Shown: positions 35,067 to 44,566, counted from the first letter of the stretch. The stretch: DNA of 64,000 nt from Rhizobium sp. CF122 (GCF_000282035.1 NZ_AKKA01000072.1:140241-204240); one strand, 5' to 3'. Notes: generated by a model from the letters alone, not told the origin. A program made the numbers and translations.

Positions 35067-35804
35067 TTACTGGCCGATGCGCTCGTTGAAGAGCTGCAAG
35101 AGGCGCGACCAGTGGCGTTTGGCACCTCTCTCGTCATAGACACCATCTCGATCTGGAACTGTCCATCCGTGGGCCATTCCGACGTAATTCTCGATAGCGA
35201 AATCGGCACCAGCCTGGCGGAACGCGTCCGTAAAGCGCGTCGATTGCTCGGGCGGGAAGCTCTGATCCTCGCCAGCCATTCCGATGTAGACGCGTGCTTT
35301 AATGTCGGCCGCTAACAGGTGGGGACTGTTCGGAGCGTCGCTTGCCAGGTTGCCGCCGTGGAAGCTTGCAGCGGCTGCAATCTGTTCAGGGTAGCGAGCT
35401 GCGACGGTCAAAGCGCGGCTGCCACCCATGCAGTAGCCAACGACACCATAAGGACCGGCAACCTTCTCCTTGTCGAACACCGCGAGGAAGGCTTCGGCAT
35501 CTCTCGCGGTCATCTCCTGGGTCGTCTTAGTGATCATTTTGATCAAGTTATTGCGAGAGGTTTCATGTGCAAAAGATGAACCGGAAAATGGACCGTATTC
35601 CCCAAATCGATAGAACAGGTCCGGGAGCAGTACGAGATAGCCGTCCTCGGCAAGCAATTGTGCCATGACATCCATAGATGGGCGCGGTCCCATTGCATCC
35701 ATGAAAAACAGGATGCCGCCTTTAATCTTCTGGCTGCCATGCGGGGAATAGAGCCATGCGGGTGCGGCACCGTCCTGCGTGGTGATCGTAATGTCGCGTT
35801 TCAA
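35067..35804 (-). CDS. dienelactone hydrolase-family protein
   Basis: 245 residues from the TTG at 35804, which has GGAGA at good spacing and gives the usual family length; an ATG-led version extending to 35987 would add 61 non-conserved residues. The alpha/beta-hydrolase triad is visible: nucleophile Cys in GVVGYCMGGSRAL, Asp in AGEDQSFPPEQ, His in GMAHGWTVPDRDG. Carboxymethylenebutenolidase-type enzymes open lactones formed in chloro-aromatic breakdown, but most family members in rhizobia have unknown esters as substrate. It is divergent from the Kelch gene. Confidence 0.88.
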   Translation of the reverse strand: MKRDITITTQDGAAPAWLYSPHGSQKIKGGILFFMDAMGPRPSMDVMAQLLAEDGYLVLLPDLFYRFGEYGPFSGSSFAHETSRNNLIKMITKTTQEMTARDAEAFLAVFDKEKVAGPYGVVGYCMGGSRALTVAARYPEQIAAAASFHGGNLASDAPNSPHLLAADIKARVYIGMAGEDQSFPPEQSTRFTDAFRQAGADFAIENYVGMAHGWTVPDRDGVYDERGAKRHWSRLLQLFNERIGQ

Positions 35805-36017
35805 AGGCGCGTCTCCAATTCGATGTGTTAATTTATGAAGATATGTCTCAGTCACATCAAGACACGTCTTTGTGAAATTTTCTTTGATGGAGCTGAACAG
35901 GCTATTTCGAAGGTCGTCATTCTCTTTGGCGGCGATCCAAGGCTTTCTCCAAGGCGGCAACAAGCTTCGTCTCTGAGATTTGAGCAAGCTTGCCTTAACA
36001 AACCAGGAGTGAATCCT

Positions 36018-37061
36018 ATGAAGGCCTCATGGATTTTGGCGACGCTGATCGTTGTGGCGTCGTCCTTTTCCTCTGTTCGTGCCGAAGATGGCGCATGGAG
36101 GATGGCAAAGCCTATGCCGGTCGCTCAGAGCGAAAATTCAAGCGCCGTTACTGGTGACAGGTGGTACATCATTGGCGGGATTAACGTCCCTCTGACTGCA
36201 CCCGTCGGTTCCGTCGTCGTTTATGATGCAAAGGCCGATAGCTGGTCGCAAGTCAAAGACATGCCGATGCCCGCGCACCATACCGCAACCGTCGGCCTGG
36301 ACGGCAAGATTTACGTTTTCGGCGGCTTCGTTGGCACCCCTGGAGCGAGACAATGGCAGCCAATCGCGGATGCATTTTCCTACGATCCGAAGAATGACAC
36401 ATGGGCAAAACTAGCGCCAATGCCGACGGCTCGTGGCTCTGCACAAGCAGTTGCATTGAACGGCAAGATCTATGTGCTCGGTGGAGCACACACACACGAC
36501 CATGGTCGTGAGATGAAGGAGCCCCTTTGGGCAGGCGTCCCGAACATTGTTGGCACGACCGCGGAAGAGTACGACCCCGCTACGAACACCTGGCGCGAGT
36601 GTGCACCGATGCAGGTTGAACGCAACCACTTCTTGGCGGCCGCAGTAAACGGTGAAATATATGCCATTGACGGCCGGGTAGGGCTGCCCTTCGTCACCAA
36701 GAGTGATGTCACCGATCTTGTGGAGGCCTATAATCCCAAGACCGACAGCTGGACGTTCAAGTCCCGCTCTCCCACCCGCCGGGGCGGCGTTTCCGGTGCG
36801 GCCTATAACGGGAAAATCTACGTGACGGGCGGCGAGTATCAGGACCCGGAAGGCAAGCACACGTTCTGGGCATTTGAATCTTACGACCCGGCAACAGACA
36901 CTTGGCAAACTCTGCCACATATGCAGATCGCTCGACACGGATTTGTGGCTGGCTTCATCGGCAACGAGTTCCATGTGGCCGGTGGATCGTTCCAGTCAGA
37001 CGGGATGCCGGGGATCAACGCGCAAATGGATACTCACGAAGTCTTCGCCGTCGCAAAATAG
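36018..37061 (+). CDS. secreted Kelch-repeat protein
   Basis: 347 residues from the ATG at 36018, which has CCAGGAGT before it. A Sec signal (MKASWILATLIVVASSFSSV, cut after RAE) is followed by about six Kelch repeats, each with a hydrophobic strand, a GG pair and a W: WYIIGGINVPLTAPVGSVV, IYVFGGFVGTPGARQWQP, IYVLGGAHTHDHGRE, IYAIDGRVGLPFV, IYVTGGEYQDPEGKHT and FHVAGGSFQSDG. It would form a periplasmic or extracellular beta-propeller, perhaps carbohydrate- or protein-binding. A relation to N-acetylneuraminate epimerase-like proteins is possible but unproven. It is divergent from the dienelactone hydrolase gene. Confidence 0.88.
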   Translation: MKASWILATLIVVASSFSSVRAEDGAWRMAKPMPVAQSENSSAVTGDRWYIIGGINVPLTAPVGSVVVYDAKADSWSQVKDMPMPAHHTATVGLDGKIYVFGGFVGTPGARQWQPIADAFSYDPKNDTWAKLAPMPTARGSAQAVALNGKIYVLGGAHTHDHGREMKEPLWAGVPNIVGTTAEEYDPATNTWRECAPMQVERNHFLAAAVNGEIYAIDGRVGLPFVTKSDVTDLVEAYNPKTDSWTFKSRSPTRRGGVSGAAYNGKIYVTGGEYQDPEGKHTFWAFESYDPATDTWQTLPHMQIARHGFVAGFIGNEFHVAGGSFQSDGMPGINAQMDTHEVFAVAK

Positions 37062-37533
37062 CGTCCGGCGGCGTGGGTGTGGCCGAGCTATACATACTCT
37101 CAAGTTACCGCCCCTTTGCGCCTACATTCATCAGGTCCTTTACTTTGGAAACGATATCGTCATCGGGATCGATACTAAGCGGAAAGCCTGCAATATCCAG
37201 GATCCGGCTTTTGAGCTCAACGACCAGCATCTCGTCCTGCGAAGAAGTTTGGCAGTTCCCAGTTCACCTTGAACGGGCAAGGTGAAGGAAAAGCTGAAAT
37301 TCGGGTGGTGCAACGCTGTCATCGGTGACCTGATGGCAAAGAATCAACAACGCCGACGCTATCTCAAGGCAGAGCGCATGTAACTGAGTTCTGTGTTGAC
37401 ATGCGCGGCGGGAGTTTGAAGGGCGTGATCGGTGTGCTGGCGTCATTGACACCTGCGCCGACCATGCCCTGTCCGGCAGCAATCAGTTGCAAACTCGTTA
37501 GCTTGCTGGTGGCTTAGGCTCTCGCGACTGTCG
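37062..37533. other. 472-base gap with a short unassigned frame
   Basis: A minus-strand frame at 37105-37230 encodes MLVVELKSRILDIAGFPLSI and about 20 further residues, protein-like and acidic, perhaps the tail of a lost gene. A hairpin TTCACCTT/AAGGTGAA lies at 37263-37286 and could end either flanking gene. The rest shows nothing I can support. Confidence 0.3.
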
Positions 37534-38031
37534 TCAAAGTCGCTCGATCTTCCGGACCGCTTCGTCAATAATATCCGCAACATCCAACTGAAGTTCACGG
37601 GTAGGGTCTCCCGCCAACTTTTGCCCCAGGGCAGTCTTCAACCCTTGCATAGCGCGTCCCACAGGACCGGCCGACACATCAGTGCCACGAAAACGCAACG
37701 CCTCAATCCTTGCCAGCACACCCTGAGCCTCCGCGCGATGCTCATCGAGGTAGCGTTTTCCCTCCGCGTTCAGCACATACGCACGTTTCTGATCGCTGGG
37801 CCCCGGCGACGATAGGAGCTTTTGATCCATCATCGTGGCGAGCTTTGGATAAACGATCCCCGAACTGGGCGCGTAATTTCCCCCTGAACGCGTTTTGATC
37901 TCTTTGATCAGGTCATACCCGTGGCGCGGCACTTCGCCTTCAATTAACAGCAATAAAAGATATCCCAACTCGTCGCCGTCGAGCATTCGACGTCCAGCGG
38001 GGACTTCAGCATAGATACCATTCTTCATCAT
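37534..38031 (-). CDS. PadR-family transcriptional regulator
   Basis: 165 residues. The winged HTH lies at about residues 20-90 (LGYLLLLLIEGEVPRHGYDL, IKEIKTRSGGNYAPSSGIVY, PKLATMMDQKLLSS), and the C-terminal helices with YLDEHRAEAQGVLARIEALR form the dimer arm of the VirR/Vinc class. PadR proteins usually repress a divergent detoxification gene until a phenolic or drug binds. The divergent neighbour is an FMN-dependent reductase 115 bases away, a very common pairing, so it is the likely target. The AT-rich spacer 38032-38145 has TAAGATATATCTTGA, a near-palindrome that could be the operator. Confidence 0.9.
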   Translation of the reverse strand: MMKNGIYAEVPAGRRMLDGDELGYLLLLLIEGEVPRHGYDLIKEIKTRSGGNYAPSSGIVYPKLATMMDQKLLSSPGPSDQKRAYVLNAEGKRYLDEHRAEAQGVLARIEALRFRGTDVSAGPVGRAMQGLKTALGQKLAGDPTRELQLDVADIIDEAVRKIERL

Positions 38032-38145
38032 GTTTGCTCTAAGCCATCTCTAAGATATATCTTGACATTGATCTATCACATTCTATACATGACGCCAACG
38101 CCGCGCTCGATTGTCAATGCGGCTCATTCAAGCGTGAGAGCGAAG

Positions 38146-38700
38146 ATGAAGAAAGTTGCAGTCATAGTTGGCTCGCTGCGTCGCGAGTCCATCAACAAAA
38201 AATTCGCGAGGGTTCTTGGTCACCTAGCCAAGGATCGCCTTCAGTTTGATATCATCGATCTCAGCAACGTCCCGCTTTACAACGATGACCTCTGGGAGAA
38301 TGTACCGGAATCCATCGTGGAGCTTAAGCAGCGTATCTCCGAAGCCGATGGCGTGCTCTTTGCGTCTCCCGAATACAATCGCTCCTTCACACCAGTTCTC
38401 AAAAACGCCATCGACTGGGGCACGCGCCCGTATGGGAAGAATGTTTTCTCGAACAAGCCTGGCGCCGTGGTTGGCACGTCGCCCGGCGCAATCGGGTCGG
38501 CTGTCGGCCAAAGCCAGTTGCGAACAGTCCTGGCTTCCATTCACGTCGTCACGATGGGGCAGCCCGAAGTTTACCTCTCTTGGAAGGAGGATTTGTTCGA
38601 TGCTGACCTAAACATCGTCAACGAGTCCACGCGGAGCTTCCTGGAGAACTGGGTGGATCATTTTGCCCGTTGGATTGACCGCATGGGTCCGGAGAATTGA
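38146..38700 (+). CDS. NADPH-dependent FMN reductase (ChrR/azoreductase type)
   Basis: 184 residues from the ATG at 38146; the in-frame extension to 38062 overlaps the putative operator. A flavodoxin-like fold is shown by the FMN phosphate loop VGSLRRESINKKFA, the PEYNRS flavin/pyridine motif in FASPEYNRSFTPVLKNAIDW, and the GTSPGAIGSAVGQSQLRT segment. Such enzymes reduce quinones, azo dyes or metals with NAD(P)H. It is divergent from the PadR gene. A paralogue lies at 55708 in the LacI island. Confidence 0.9.
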   Translation: MKKVAVIVGSLRRESINKKFARVLGHLAKDRLQFDIIDLSNVPLYNDDLWENVPESIVELKQRISEADGVLFASPEYNRSFTPVLKNAIDWGTRPYGKNVFSNKPGAVVGTSPGAIGSAVGQSQLRTVLASIHVVTMGQPEVYLSWKEDLFDADLNIVNESTRSFLENWVDHFARWIDRMGPEN

Positions 38701-38751
38701 TCAACTCGTGATGCCGTCGCGCTACTGCGGCGGCCTACAAGGAAGTTCGTG

Positions 38752-39033
38752 ATGCCCCACAAGTACAGGGTCGCGGTGGAAGAGATCGGCGATGAAGTCG
38801 ACACCAAGGAGCCTCTGGTCTTCGAAGTGACCAATCATGATAACCTGATGCATATCCTGAAACTAGTTCAGGAAAAGACAGTGGTTCCACCTGAAGAGGC
38901 GGCCGAGCTGACGGTCGGGCTCAAGTTATTCGCTGAGGTGCTGTTGCGTCATCGCGCCAAGCCGCTGTTTGCAGACTTCTTCCCGCACGTCAAAGAATTC
39001 ATGCTACAGTTGAAGCGCTACCAACCTCAGTAG
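38752..39033 (+). CDS. DUF3861-like small protein
   Basis: 93 residues from the ATG at 38752 (a GTG overlaps just upstream), with AAGGAAG before it. The sequence HKYRVAVEEIGDEVD, LVFEVTNHDNLMHIL, LKLFAEVLLRHRAKPLFADF fits DUF3861, a soluble protein of unknown function. It follows the FMN reductase by 51 bases on the same strand and may be in the same PadR-controlled transcript. Confidence 0.75.
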   Translation: MPHKYRVAVEEIGDEVDTKEPLVFEVTNHDNLMHILKLVQEKTVVPPEEAAELTVGLKLFAEVLLRHRAKPLFADFFPHVKEFMLQLKRYQPQ

Positions 39034-39061
39034 CGCTCTATGCCTTCTCAGAAAGCTTTCG

Positions 39062-39244
39062 ATGACGACCGACCAGGATCTGTTGATCGCCGTACACGCC
39101 ATCGTAGGCGTTGATGGGAAACTGAATAGCCGCGACCCTTCTGAACTGAGAAGGATCGCAGAATCCTTGCATCAGCGGTATCCGCATCGAACATCCGACG
39201 AAATCGAAGAGCGCATGAAGAGCATCTTGCGTCACAAGCGCTGA
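39062..39244 (+). CDS. small hypothetical protein
   Basis: 60 residues, MTTDQDLLIAVHAIVGVDGK followed by a charged helix rich in Arg and Glu. It may belong to the same transcript as the preceding two genes (28-base gap). No family is recognised; the ribosome site is weak. Its protein-like composition is the main support. Confidence 0.45.
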   Translation: MTTDQDLLIAVHAIVGVDGKLNSRDPSELRRIAESLHQRYPHRTSDEIEERMKSILRHKR

Positions 39245-39357
39245 GCTTCTCCCATGGCCATCGGCCGTGAACGCGAGCGGGATCACATTGCTCAGGCTCT
39301 CGGGCAATGTGTCTTGACCAACGAAGAACAGGGGGCTGCTGTTTGCATAGACCTGAA

Positions 39358-40263
39358 ATGCGCGAGCTGGTGGCTTTCGTAGAAGTAGCGCGCCAGCTCA
39401 ACTTCACGCGGGCTGCCGCGAATGTGGGCGTCTCGGTCCCGACTTTTAGTCAAACTCTACGCGGCCTTGAAGAGAAGCTCGGCGTCCGCCTTCTTACACG
39501 GACCACCCGGAGCGTCTCGCTGACAGATGCGGGAGACGAGTTCCTGAAATCATTGGAGCCGCTGCTCGAAAGCCTTGATGTGGCGCTGGACGGCCTAAAC
39601 CGGTTCCGCAGTGAGACCGGTGGACGCCTTCGGATCATTGGTTCGCGAACTGCTGCGACACTGCTTGCAGCGCCACTGATCGGCCAGTTCTTGTCTACCC
39701 ATCCGGATATCGAGGTTGAAATGCTGGTTGACGATCTTCACGTCGATCTCGTTGAAAACCGGATCGACGCGGGGATTCAGGTTGGAGAACGCATTGAAAA
39801 GGACATGGTCGCCGTTCGATTGGTCGATGCGTTCGAAGAGGTTTTGATGGCATCGCCCGACTACCTCCGAAATCGCGAGGCTCCTTCCACGCCGTCCGAT
39901 CTGAGCCAACATTGGTGCATCCGCTTGCGGTCCTCCTGGGACGGAGTTGTTCGTCCTTGGGTACTGACAAATGGCAACGAGAAAGCTGAACCGGCGATCG
40001 GTATGCATTTCGTGGCAAACGACCTTCGCGTCCTAGCCTCAGCCATTCGCGGCGGAGGTGGGATCGGTCTGGTCCCGAAGGTGCTGGTGAAGGATGCGCT
40101 AGCCTCTGGCGAACTTGTCCAGGTTCTCGACGGTTGGAGCTTCTGGGTATCGGGTATTTACCTGTTTTACCCAAGCAAGCGGCAGATGCCTGCCACCCTC
40201 AGTGCTTTCATCAAGTTTATGCGGGAGAACAAGCCGGGTCCCGAGTGGTTATCAGCCCAATGA
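39358..40263 (+). CDS. LysR-family regulator
   Basis: 301 residues from the ATG at 39358; a longer in-frame start at 39307 has no conserved N-terminus. The HTH is MRELVAFVEVARQLNFTRAA, NVGVSVPTFSQTLRGLEEKL; the effector domain has GGRLRIIGSRTAATLLAAPL and IGLVPKVLVKDALASGELV. It is the CrgA/AaeR-type branch with an aromatic or drug-like effector. It is convergent with the MFS gene and overlaps it by 12 bases, so antisense interference between the two is possible. Confidence 0.9.
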   Translation: MRELVAFVEVARQLNFTRAAANVGVSVPTFSQTLRGLEEKLGVRLLTRTTRSVSLTDAGDEFLKSLEPLLESLDVALDGLNRFRSETGGRLRIIGSRTAATLLAAPLIGQFLSTHPDIEVEMLVDDLHVDLVENRIDAGIQVGERIEKDMVAVRLVDAFEEVLMASPDYLRNREAPSTPSDLSQHWCIRLRSSWDGVVRPWVLTNGNEKAEPAIGMHFVANDLRVLASAIRGGGGIGLVPKVLVKDALASGELVQVLDGWSFWVSGIYLFYPSKRQMPATLSAFIKFMRENKPGPEWLSAQ

Positions 40264-41445
40264 CAGGCGTTTGTGATGATGCCGCTCAATCTTGAGCGAG
40301 ACCGAAAACACAACTAACGCCGCGATACCGAGACCGACACCCACGACACCTGTCGATGCAGGCCCAAATTTGGTCGTGATGAGCGCTCCGCCAAGCGACG
40401 CTCCAACTGCATTGGCAACGTTGATCGCGCAGCCATTAAGCATCGCACCCAAGCTCTGAGCGTGTCCGGCCACATCCATCAGTCGCGCCTGTAACGGGGC
40501 CACGAGGGCAAGAGCAGAAAATCCTGCGAGGAACGCAGCACCGGCAATCAAAACGGCGCTGTGAACGCTGACCAGAAACAAGGCAAAAGCGATGACATTT
40601 AGGGCCAGCAGAAGGCCAATCGCTCGCATTACGCCCTTATCTGCCAACCAACCTCCGAAGAAATTGCCGACAACCATGCCGCAGCCGATGATGACGAGAA
40701 ACAGCGGCGCCTTCTGCTCACCAATCCCAGTCACCGAGATCAACGTCGGCACGAGGTACGTGTAGACTGCGAAAAGACCAGACAGGCCAAGGGAGCCGAT
40801 CGCAAAGGTTAACCAAACCTGTGGCCTTGCCAGAGCACCCATTTCCTTGGCTGCGCCCGAACCCTCCGCAGCAGGCATCTTTGGTACCGTTAAGTGACAT
40901 CCCAAGGCCGCTACGAGGGCAACCGCTCCGATAAGGAAATAGGGAATTCGCCAGTTTGTGCCTTCGCCAATGAAAGTGGCAATAGGCGATCCAAGGAGGT
41001 TGGCGACACTCAGTCCCATCATGACGCGAGCGACAGCCTGTGCCCGTCTGCCGTGCCCAGCCATTGCGGCTGCGATCAGCGCAGCGATGCCAAAATACGC
41101 CCCGTGCGGCAGTCCGGAAACGAACCGAGCAACGATGAGCATGGGGAAGTTTCCAGTCAGGGAAGTCAGGATGTTCCCGACAGCGCCAATGGCGAGGAGT
41201 ATCAGGATAGATAAGTGTCTCGGCGTCCGGGCCGAAACGATTGCGATCAGGGGAGCGCCGAAGACCACTCCCAGGGCATAGGATGTGACAGACGCTCCAG
41301 CGACATCGATGGCCACACCGTTTGCCTTGGCCATTTCGGGAAGGAGACCCATTGCCGCAAATTCTGATGTCCCGAAGATGAAGCCGCCAAGGATCATTGC
41401 CGCTTCTGCCGCAAGCGTTCGAAATTTTTGACGATGGTGGGTCAT
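40252..41445 (-). CDS. MFS transporter, DHA1 family (AraJ-like)
   Basis: 397 residues with 12 hydrophobic segments, the start typical of arabinose-efflux/chloramphenicol-resistance relatives (GGFIFGTSEFAAMGLLPEMA). The loop 2-3 motif RTPRHLSILILL, motif C-like FVSGLPHGAYFGIAAL and the C-terminal LGAMLNGCAINVANAVGASL all fit. It exports small molecules using the proton gradient; the substrate is not evident. Its stop overlaps the stop of the convergent LysR gene. Confidence 0.9.
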   Translation of the reverse strand: MTHHRQKFRTLAAEAAMILGGFIFGTSEFAAMGLLPEMAKANGVAIDVAGASVTSYALGVVFGAPLIAIVSARTPRHLSILILLAIGAVGNILTSLTGNFPMLIVARFVSGLPHGAYFGIAALIAAAMAGHGRRAQAVARVMMGLSVANLLGSPIATFIGEGTNWRIPYFLIGAVALVAALGCHLTVPKMPAAEGSGAAKEMGALARPQVWLTFAIGSLGLSGLFAVYTYLVPTLISVTGIGEQKAPLFLVIIGCGMVVGNFFGGWLADKGVMRAIGLLLALNVIAFALFLVSVHSAVLIAGAAFLAGFSALALVAPLQARLMDVAGHAQSLGAMLNGCAINVANAVGASLGGALITTKFGPASTGVVGVGLGIAALVVFSVSLKIERHHHKRLSLG

Positions 41446-41590
41446 CGTGCCTTCTCGTCCATGGTTGGAGACAGGTTGGCCGCAGGCCGGACATGGGGGT
41501 ATTGTCGGGCCTGCGGCTCTTAAGGCGGTCGCGGTCAGTGTTTTAGGGAAGCCAAACTGACGTACGAGGGTAGGACCGCCAGCATTTTCG

Positions 41591-42373
41591 TCATGACGTA
41601 GGGACGAAAATGTCTCGGGAGTAAACGGGAAGTGACGTGACCGAGATTAGGTTTTCCGATCCATCGAAGACCGCGGCGAGTTTGCTGCCGGTTGCCTTGA
41701 AGGTGTAGGAATGAAGACGATCACTCTTTGAGCCCGCTGCCTGAACCACGTCGGCTGCTTCGTTGTAGCGGTAGATGCGAGAGAAGCTCGGCTTCAGCTG
41801 CGAATAGACGTGGCTGTCAGCCTTCTCGGTGTGCAGCGGACCACGTTCGAATTCGGTCTCCAGTGAAACCATCTCACCACCGCCTTCGAAGGTCCACGCC
41901 TCTTTCACCACGGTTGGGGCAGCGCTGTACTGGACGGAGCGATAAACATTGTCCGTTGCCTGTTCAGCAATTCCATAGGGGCCAGCGCCACCACGGGAGA
42001 GGCCGTCGAAAAGCATGAGCACATCTTGATCGCTGCCCTTCTGATGGACCGGGAAGCCGAAGAGCACGTACCGGTAGGGTGCACCCACCTTGCCATCGGT
42101 TCCGACGGCGAAAAGTTGGTCGACGAACTCGACTTGTAGATTTGCGCCTGCTGAGGCCCCCTCTTTAAAGGTGCTGAGTTCCCAGCCTTCGGGAACAAAT
42201 TTTCGAAGTGCGGTATCCGACGCCTTATAGGCGAGGATCGTACGAACGTCGGTGTTACTTCCGCTGAACGTTTCTGTGGCTTGTGCGGGCAGGGGCATTG
42301 GCAGCATTGTCACTATCGGGGCTGCCAGAGCCGCGATCAGCAACGCCGCATCCAAGTGATGATACTTGAACAT
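41591..42373 (-). CDS. secreted protein of unknown function
   Basis: 260 residues from the ATG at 42373, preceded by AGGAAA. A Sec signal (AALLIAALAAPIVTMLPMPL, cut after QATE) leads to a mixed alpha/beta mature domain with YKASDTALRKFVPEGWEL, YRYVLFGFPVHQKGSDQDV and KADSHVYSQLKPSF. A distant relation to the acetoacetate decarboxylase fold crossed my mind but cannot be supported. The GlcG-like gene lies 46 bases upstream on the same strand, also secreted, so both may act on the same compound in the periplasm. Confidence 0.7.
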   Translation of the reverse strand: MFKYHHLDAALLIAALAAPIVTMLPMPLPAQATETFSGSNTDVRTILAYKASDTALRKFVPEGWELSTFKEGASAGANLQVEFVDQLFAVGTDGKVGAPYRYVLFGFPVHQKGSDQDVLMLFDGLSRGGAGPYGIAEQATDNVYRSVQYSAAPTVVKEAWTFEGGGEMVSLETEFERGPLHTEKADSHVYSQLKPSFSRIYRYNEAADVVQAAGSKSDRLHSYTFKATGSKLAAVFDGSENLISVTSLPVYSRDIFVPTS

Positions 42374-42419
42374 GATAATTTTCCTCTGAATGAAAACAGA
42401 TCTTCGCTGCTCCCGCGAT

Positions 42420-42896
42420 TTACGTCGCGGCGAGGCCAGCCTTTGCGCAGACGTCGTCCTGGTCGCCCGTGCCACCGCTCGCTGCCAGAGCGCCAATGAT
42501 CTTGCCGTCCTTGACCACTGGCCAAGCGCCAGGCGCGGCGAGTACGCCGGGCATCGTCAGCATGAACGGACCGGCCTTTGCCGTAACATCATAAAAGGCG
42601 CGGGTCGGACGCTTGTAGAGCGCGGCTGCCGCAGCTTTTTCCTGAGCGGCCTGTGCGCTGCCGAGTTCGGTATCGTCCATCTTTTCGTAGTAGACGAGAG
42701 CGCCGTGCGTATCGGTCACGGCGATGGCCATCGGCCATTTGTGAGCGGCACATTCTTTGACCGCAGCGGCGGCGATGACTTTCGCAGTGTCGACAGAGAT
42801 GTCTGTGCCGTACTTCAGCTCATCCTCGGCATGCGCCAGGGACGACATGGAAAGAAGGCCAATCGCAGCAGCGACAGTCCATTTGGAAATCGACAT
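42420..42896 (-). CDS. secreted GlcG/HbpS-family protein
   Basis: 158 residues. A Sec signal (MSISKWTVAAAIGLLSMSSL, cut after AHA) precedes a single GlcG/HbpS domain: AAAAVKECAAHKWPMAIAVT, THGALVYYEKMDDTELGS, ALYKRPTRAFYD, VKDGKIIGALAASGGTGDQD. Members bind haem or degradation products, or have unknown roles next to glycolate or sugar genes. It heads a possible two-gene unit with the 260-residue secreted protein. Confidence 0.85.
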   Translation of the reverse strand: MSISKWTVAAAIGLLSMSSLAHAEDELKYGTDISVDTAKVIAAAAVKECAAHKWPMAIAVTDTHGALVYYEKMDDTELGSAQAAQEKAAAAALYKRPTRAFYDVTAKAGPFMLTMPGVLAAPGAWPVVKDGKIIGALAASGGTGDQDDVCAKAGLAAT

Positions 42897-43461
42897 GGGT
42901 GTGTCCCTTCGTTCTTCGCATTGATCGGCCCGCGTTCTACGAGCGTTCGATCCGGTTCTTGGAGGGCCGAGCAGGATGGGAAGTCTGGGTCCCTTTACCC
43001 GCTGGTCTTGAACACAGAATTACCCCTGAGGCTGGCCGTTCTGAATGTCGAAGAGTGAAATGGACTATTAGGTCCCGCCTAAGAAACGGCGCGTGCGATC
43101 GAAAGGATAGAGCGGGCGCTTACCCGGGCACACCGGTTTGAATGCGTGGAGCAAACAGATGCGAACCGGCTAGAGACGGCGACCCAACCGGAGAAGTGCG
43201 TTTCACCACCGAGCCACGGTCCTAGGTGATTGCTGGAAGGCTGTCTGAGTGCAAGCCGAGCGCGGCATGCGTGCGCAAGTTTCGCAGTTTCGAGCTCTAT
43301 AGACGAAACCTGTTGAGGCCGGAAATCATCGCGTTCGACGAACTGTATCAGCGTGCGCGTCATATCGTTGATGCTGAAGCGCGTGAGTGATTTGGCGAGC
43401 GGTCACCATCAAAATTGCCGATGACCACATAGCCCTAGACTACGTTGACGAGATCGGCCCG
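42897..43461. other. 565-base gap, no convincing gene
   Basis: One minus-strand frame (43079-43363, 94 codons) has mixed composition, no ribosome site and no recognised motif. No hairpin or repeat stands out. It separates the secreted-protein pair from the LacI-controlled island. Confidence 0.3.
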
Positions 43462-43465
43462 TTTG

Positions 43466-43479
43466 CGCTAACGTTAGCA
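43466..43479. promoter_or_regulatory. LacI-type operator A
   Basis: CGCTAACGTTAGCA contains the perfect 12-base palindrome GCTAACGTTAGC (43467-43478), 17 bases before the FAH hydrolase start. It belongs to the family of elements near six starts in this island. Confidence 0.7.
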
Positions 43480-43496
43480 ACAAAATGGAGATTGAA

Positions 43497-44270
43497 ATGA
43501 AAATAGTGCGATACCAGTGCGTCGATGGAATTCACTACGGGATCGAGAGCGGTGGCGACATTGAACGTATCGCAGGCGATCCCTTCAACGCGATACGCCG
43601 GACCGGAGAGGTAGATCACCTGTCCAATGTTCGCCTGCTGTGCCCAGTCGAGCGTCCCCGCATTTTTGGGGTGGCATATAATTACCGAGAGCACACAAAC
43701 GAATCCGGCAAGGAGCAGCCTACGCTGCCAGTTTTGTTCATGAAGCCCAGCACAGCAGCGAGCGGCAATGGCGATGCGATCGAGTACCCGTCAGACGGTG
43801 AAATCGTTCACTATGAAGCTGAGTTGGTCGCGATCATTGGCAAGGGTGGTCGCCACATCGGCAAATCGGCGGCACTCGACCATGTCCTCGGCTACACATG
43901 CGGCAACGACATTAGCGATCGCATTATCCAGCGTCAGGAAAGCAAATTCGGCTGCCTGCTTGCGGGGAAGGGCTACGACACGTTTGCGCCAATGGGCCCG
44001 GCAATCGTGACCGACCTCGATCCGACAAATCTCGACGTCATCCTTCGCCAAAACGGGACCGTCAAACAGTCGGGGAATACGCGTGATCTCGTCCACTCCG
44101 TAGCTGATATCGTTGCATATCTCAGTCGCTTCATGACGCTTTTGCCAGGTGATGTGATCATGACCGGCACTCCAGCTGGTGTGGGCTCGATCACTCCGGG
44201 CGACGACCTCGAAGTTGAAATTCCGGGCATCGGCATCTTGAAGAATCCGGTTGTCGCTGCCGCGCATTGA
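43497..44270 (+). CDS. fumarylacetoacetate hydrolase-family protein
   Basis: 257 residues from the ATG at 43497, with GGAG at good spacing; another ATG lies 12 bases upstream. It has the short FAH domain: IFGVAYNYREHTNESGKEQP, VLFMKPSTAASGNGDAI, HYEAELVAIIGKGGRHI with the metal-binding Glu, GYTCGNDISDRIIQR, and VIMTGTPAGVGSITPGDDLE. This core hydrolyses or decarboxylates 2,4-dioxo and 2-hydroxy-dienoic acids, late steps of aromatic ring-cleavage routes. It is the first gene of a transcript controlled by operator A and may act with the extradiol-dioxygenase-like protein at 52123. Confidence 0.88.
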   Translation: MKIVRYQCVDGIHYGIESGGDIERIAGDPFNAIRRTGEVDHLSNVRLLCPVERPRIFGVAYNYREHTNESGKEQPTLPVLFMKPSTAASGNGDAIEYPSDGEIVHYEAELVAIIGKGGRHIGKSAALDHVLGYTCGNDISDRIIQRQESKFGCLLAGKGYDTFAPMGPAIVTDLDPTNLDVILRQNGTVKQSGNTRDLVHSVADIVAYLSRFMTLLPGDVIMTGTPAGVGSITPGDDLEVEIPGIGILKNPVVAAAH

Positions 44271-44566
44271 GGTTCGCGCAGCCGGCGTTAGCGTCATGTT
44301 TTCGGCGCTCAAGTCGCTTGTCAGTAACGCGTCTAAAGATTGTTGAGGCGCATTATTTCACACATGGCGACACGAGGGGTGCTCCTGAAACTAACGGTTT
44401 GAGCGAGGAGACAGACGCCTGGAGAGAAGCTGTGCAGCCCTCAGCGCCATCTTAGTGCAGTGGGTTCGGAAAAATTTTTGCCCGGAAACTGCTATCCCGG
44501 AGGCCTCGATTTGCATTTGTGCGGGGATAAAAATTCAGTTGACCTTCCGGTTTTGGATGATATCAA

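Noticed and set aside
35805..35987. N-terminal extension of the dienelactone hydrolase to an ATG at 35987
   Set aside because: The extra 61 residues have no counterpart in the family and no ribosome site; the TTG at 35804 with GGAGA fits the family length.
37088..37105. CTATACATA in the gap after the Kelch gene, matching the first nine bases of the 16-base element
   Set aside because: The second half of the motif is absent, and no gene starts at the right distance.
43079..43363. 94-codon minus-strand frame in the gap before the LacI island
   Set aside because: No ribosome site, no motif, and uneven composition; noted only as a gap description.
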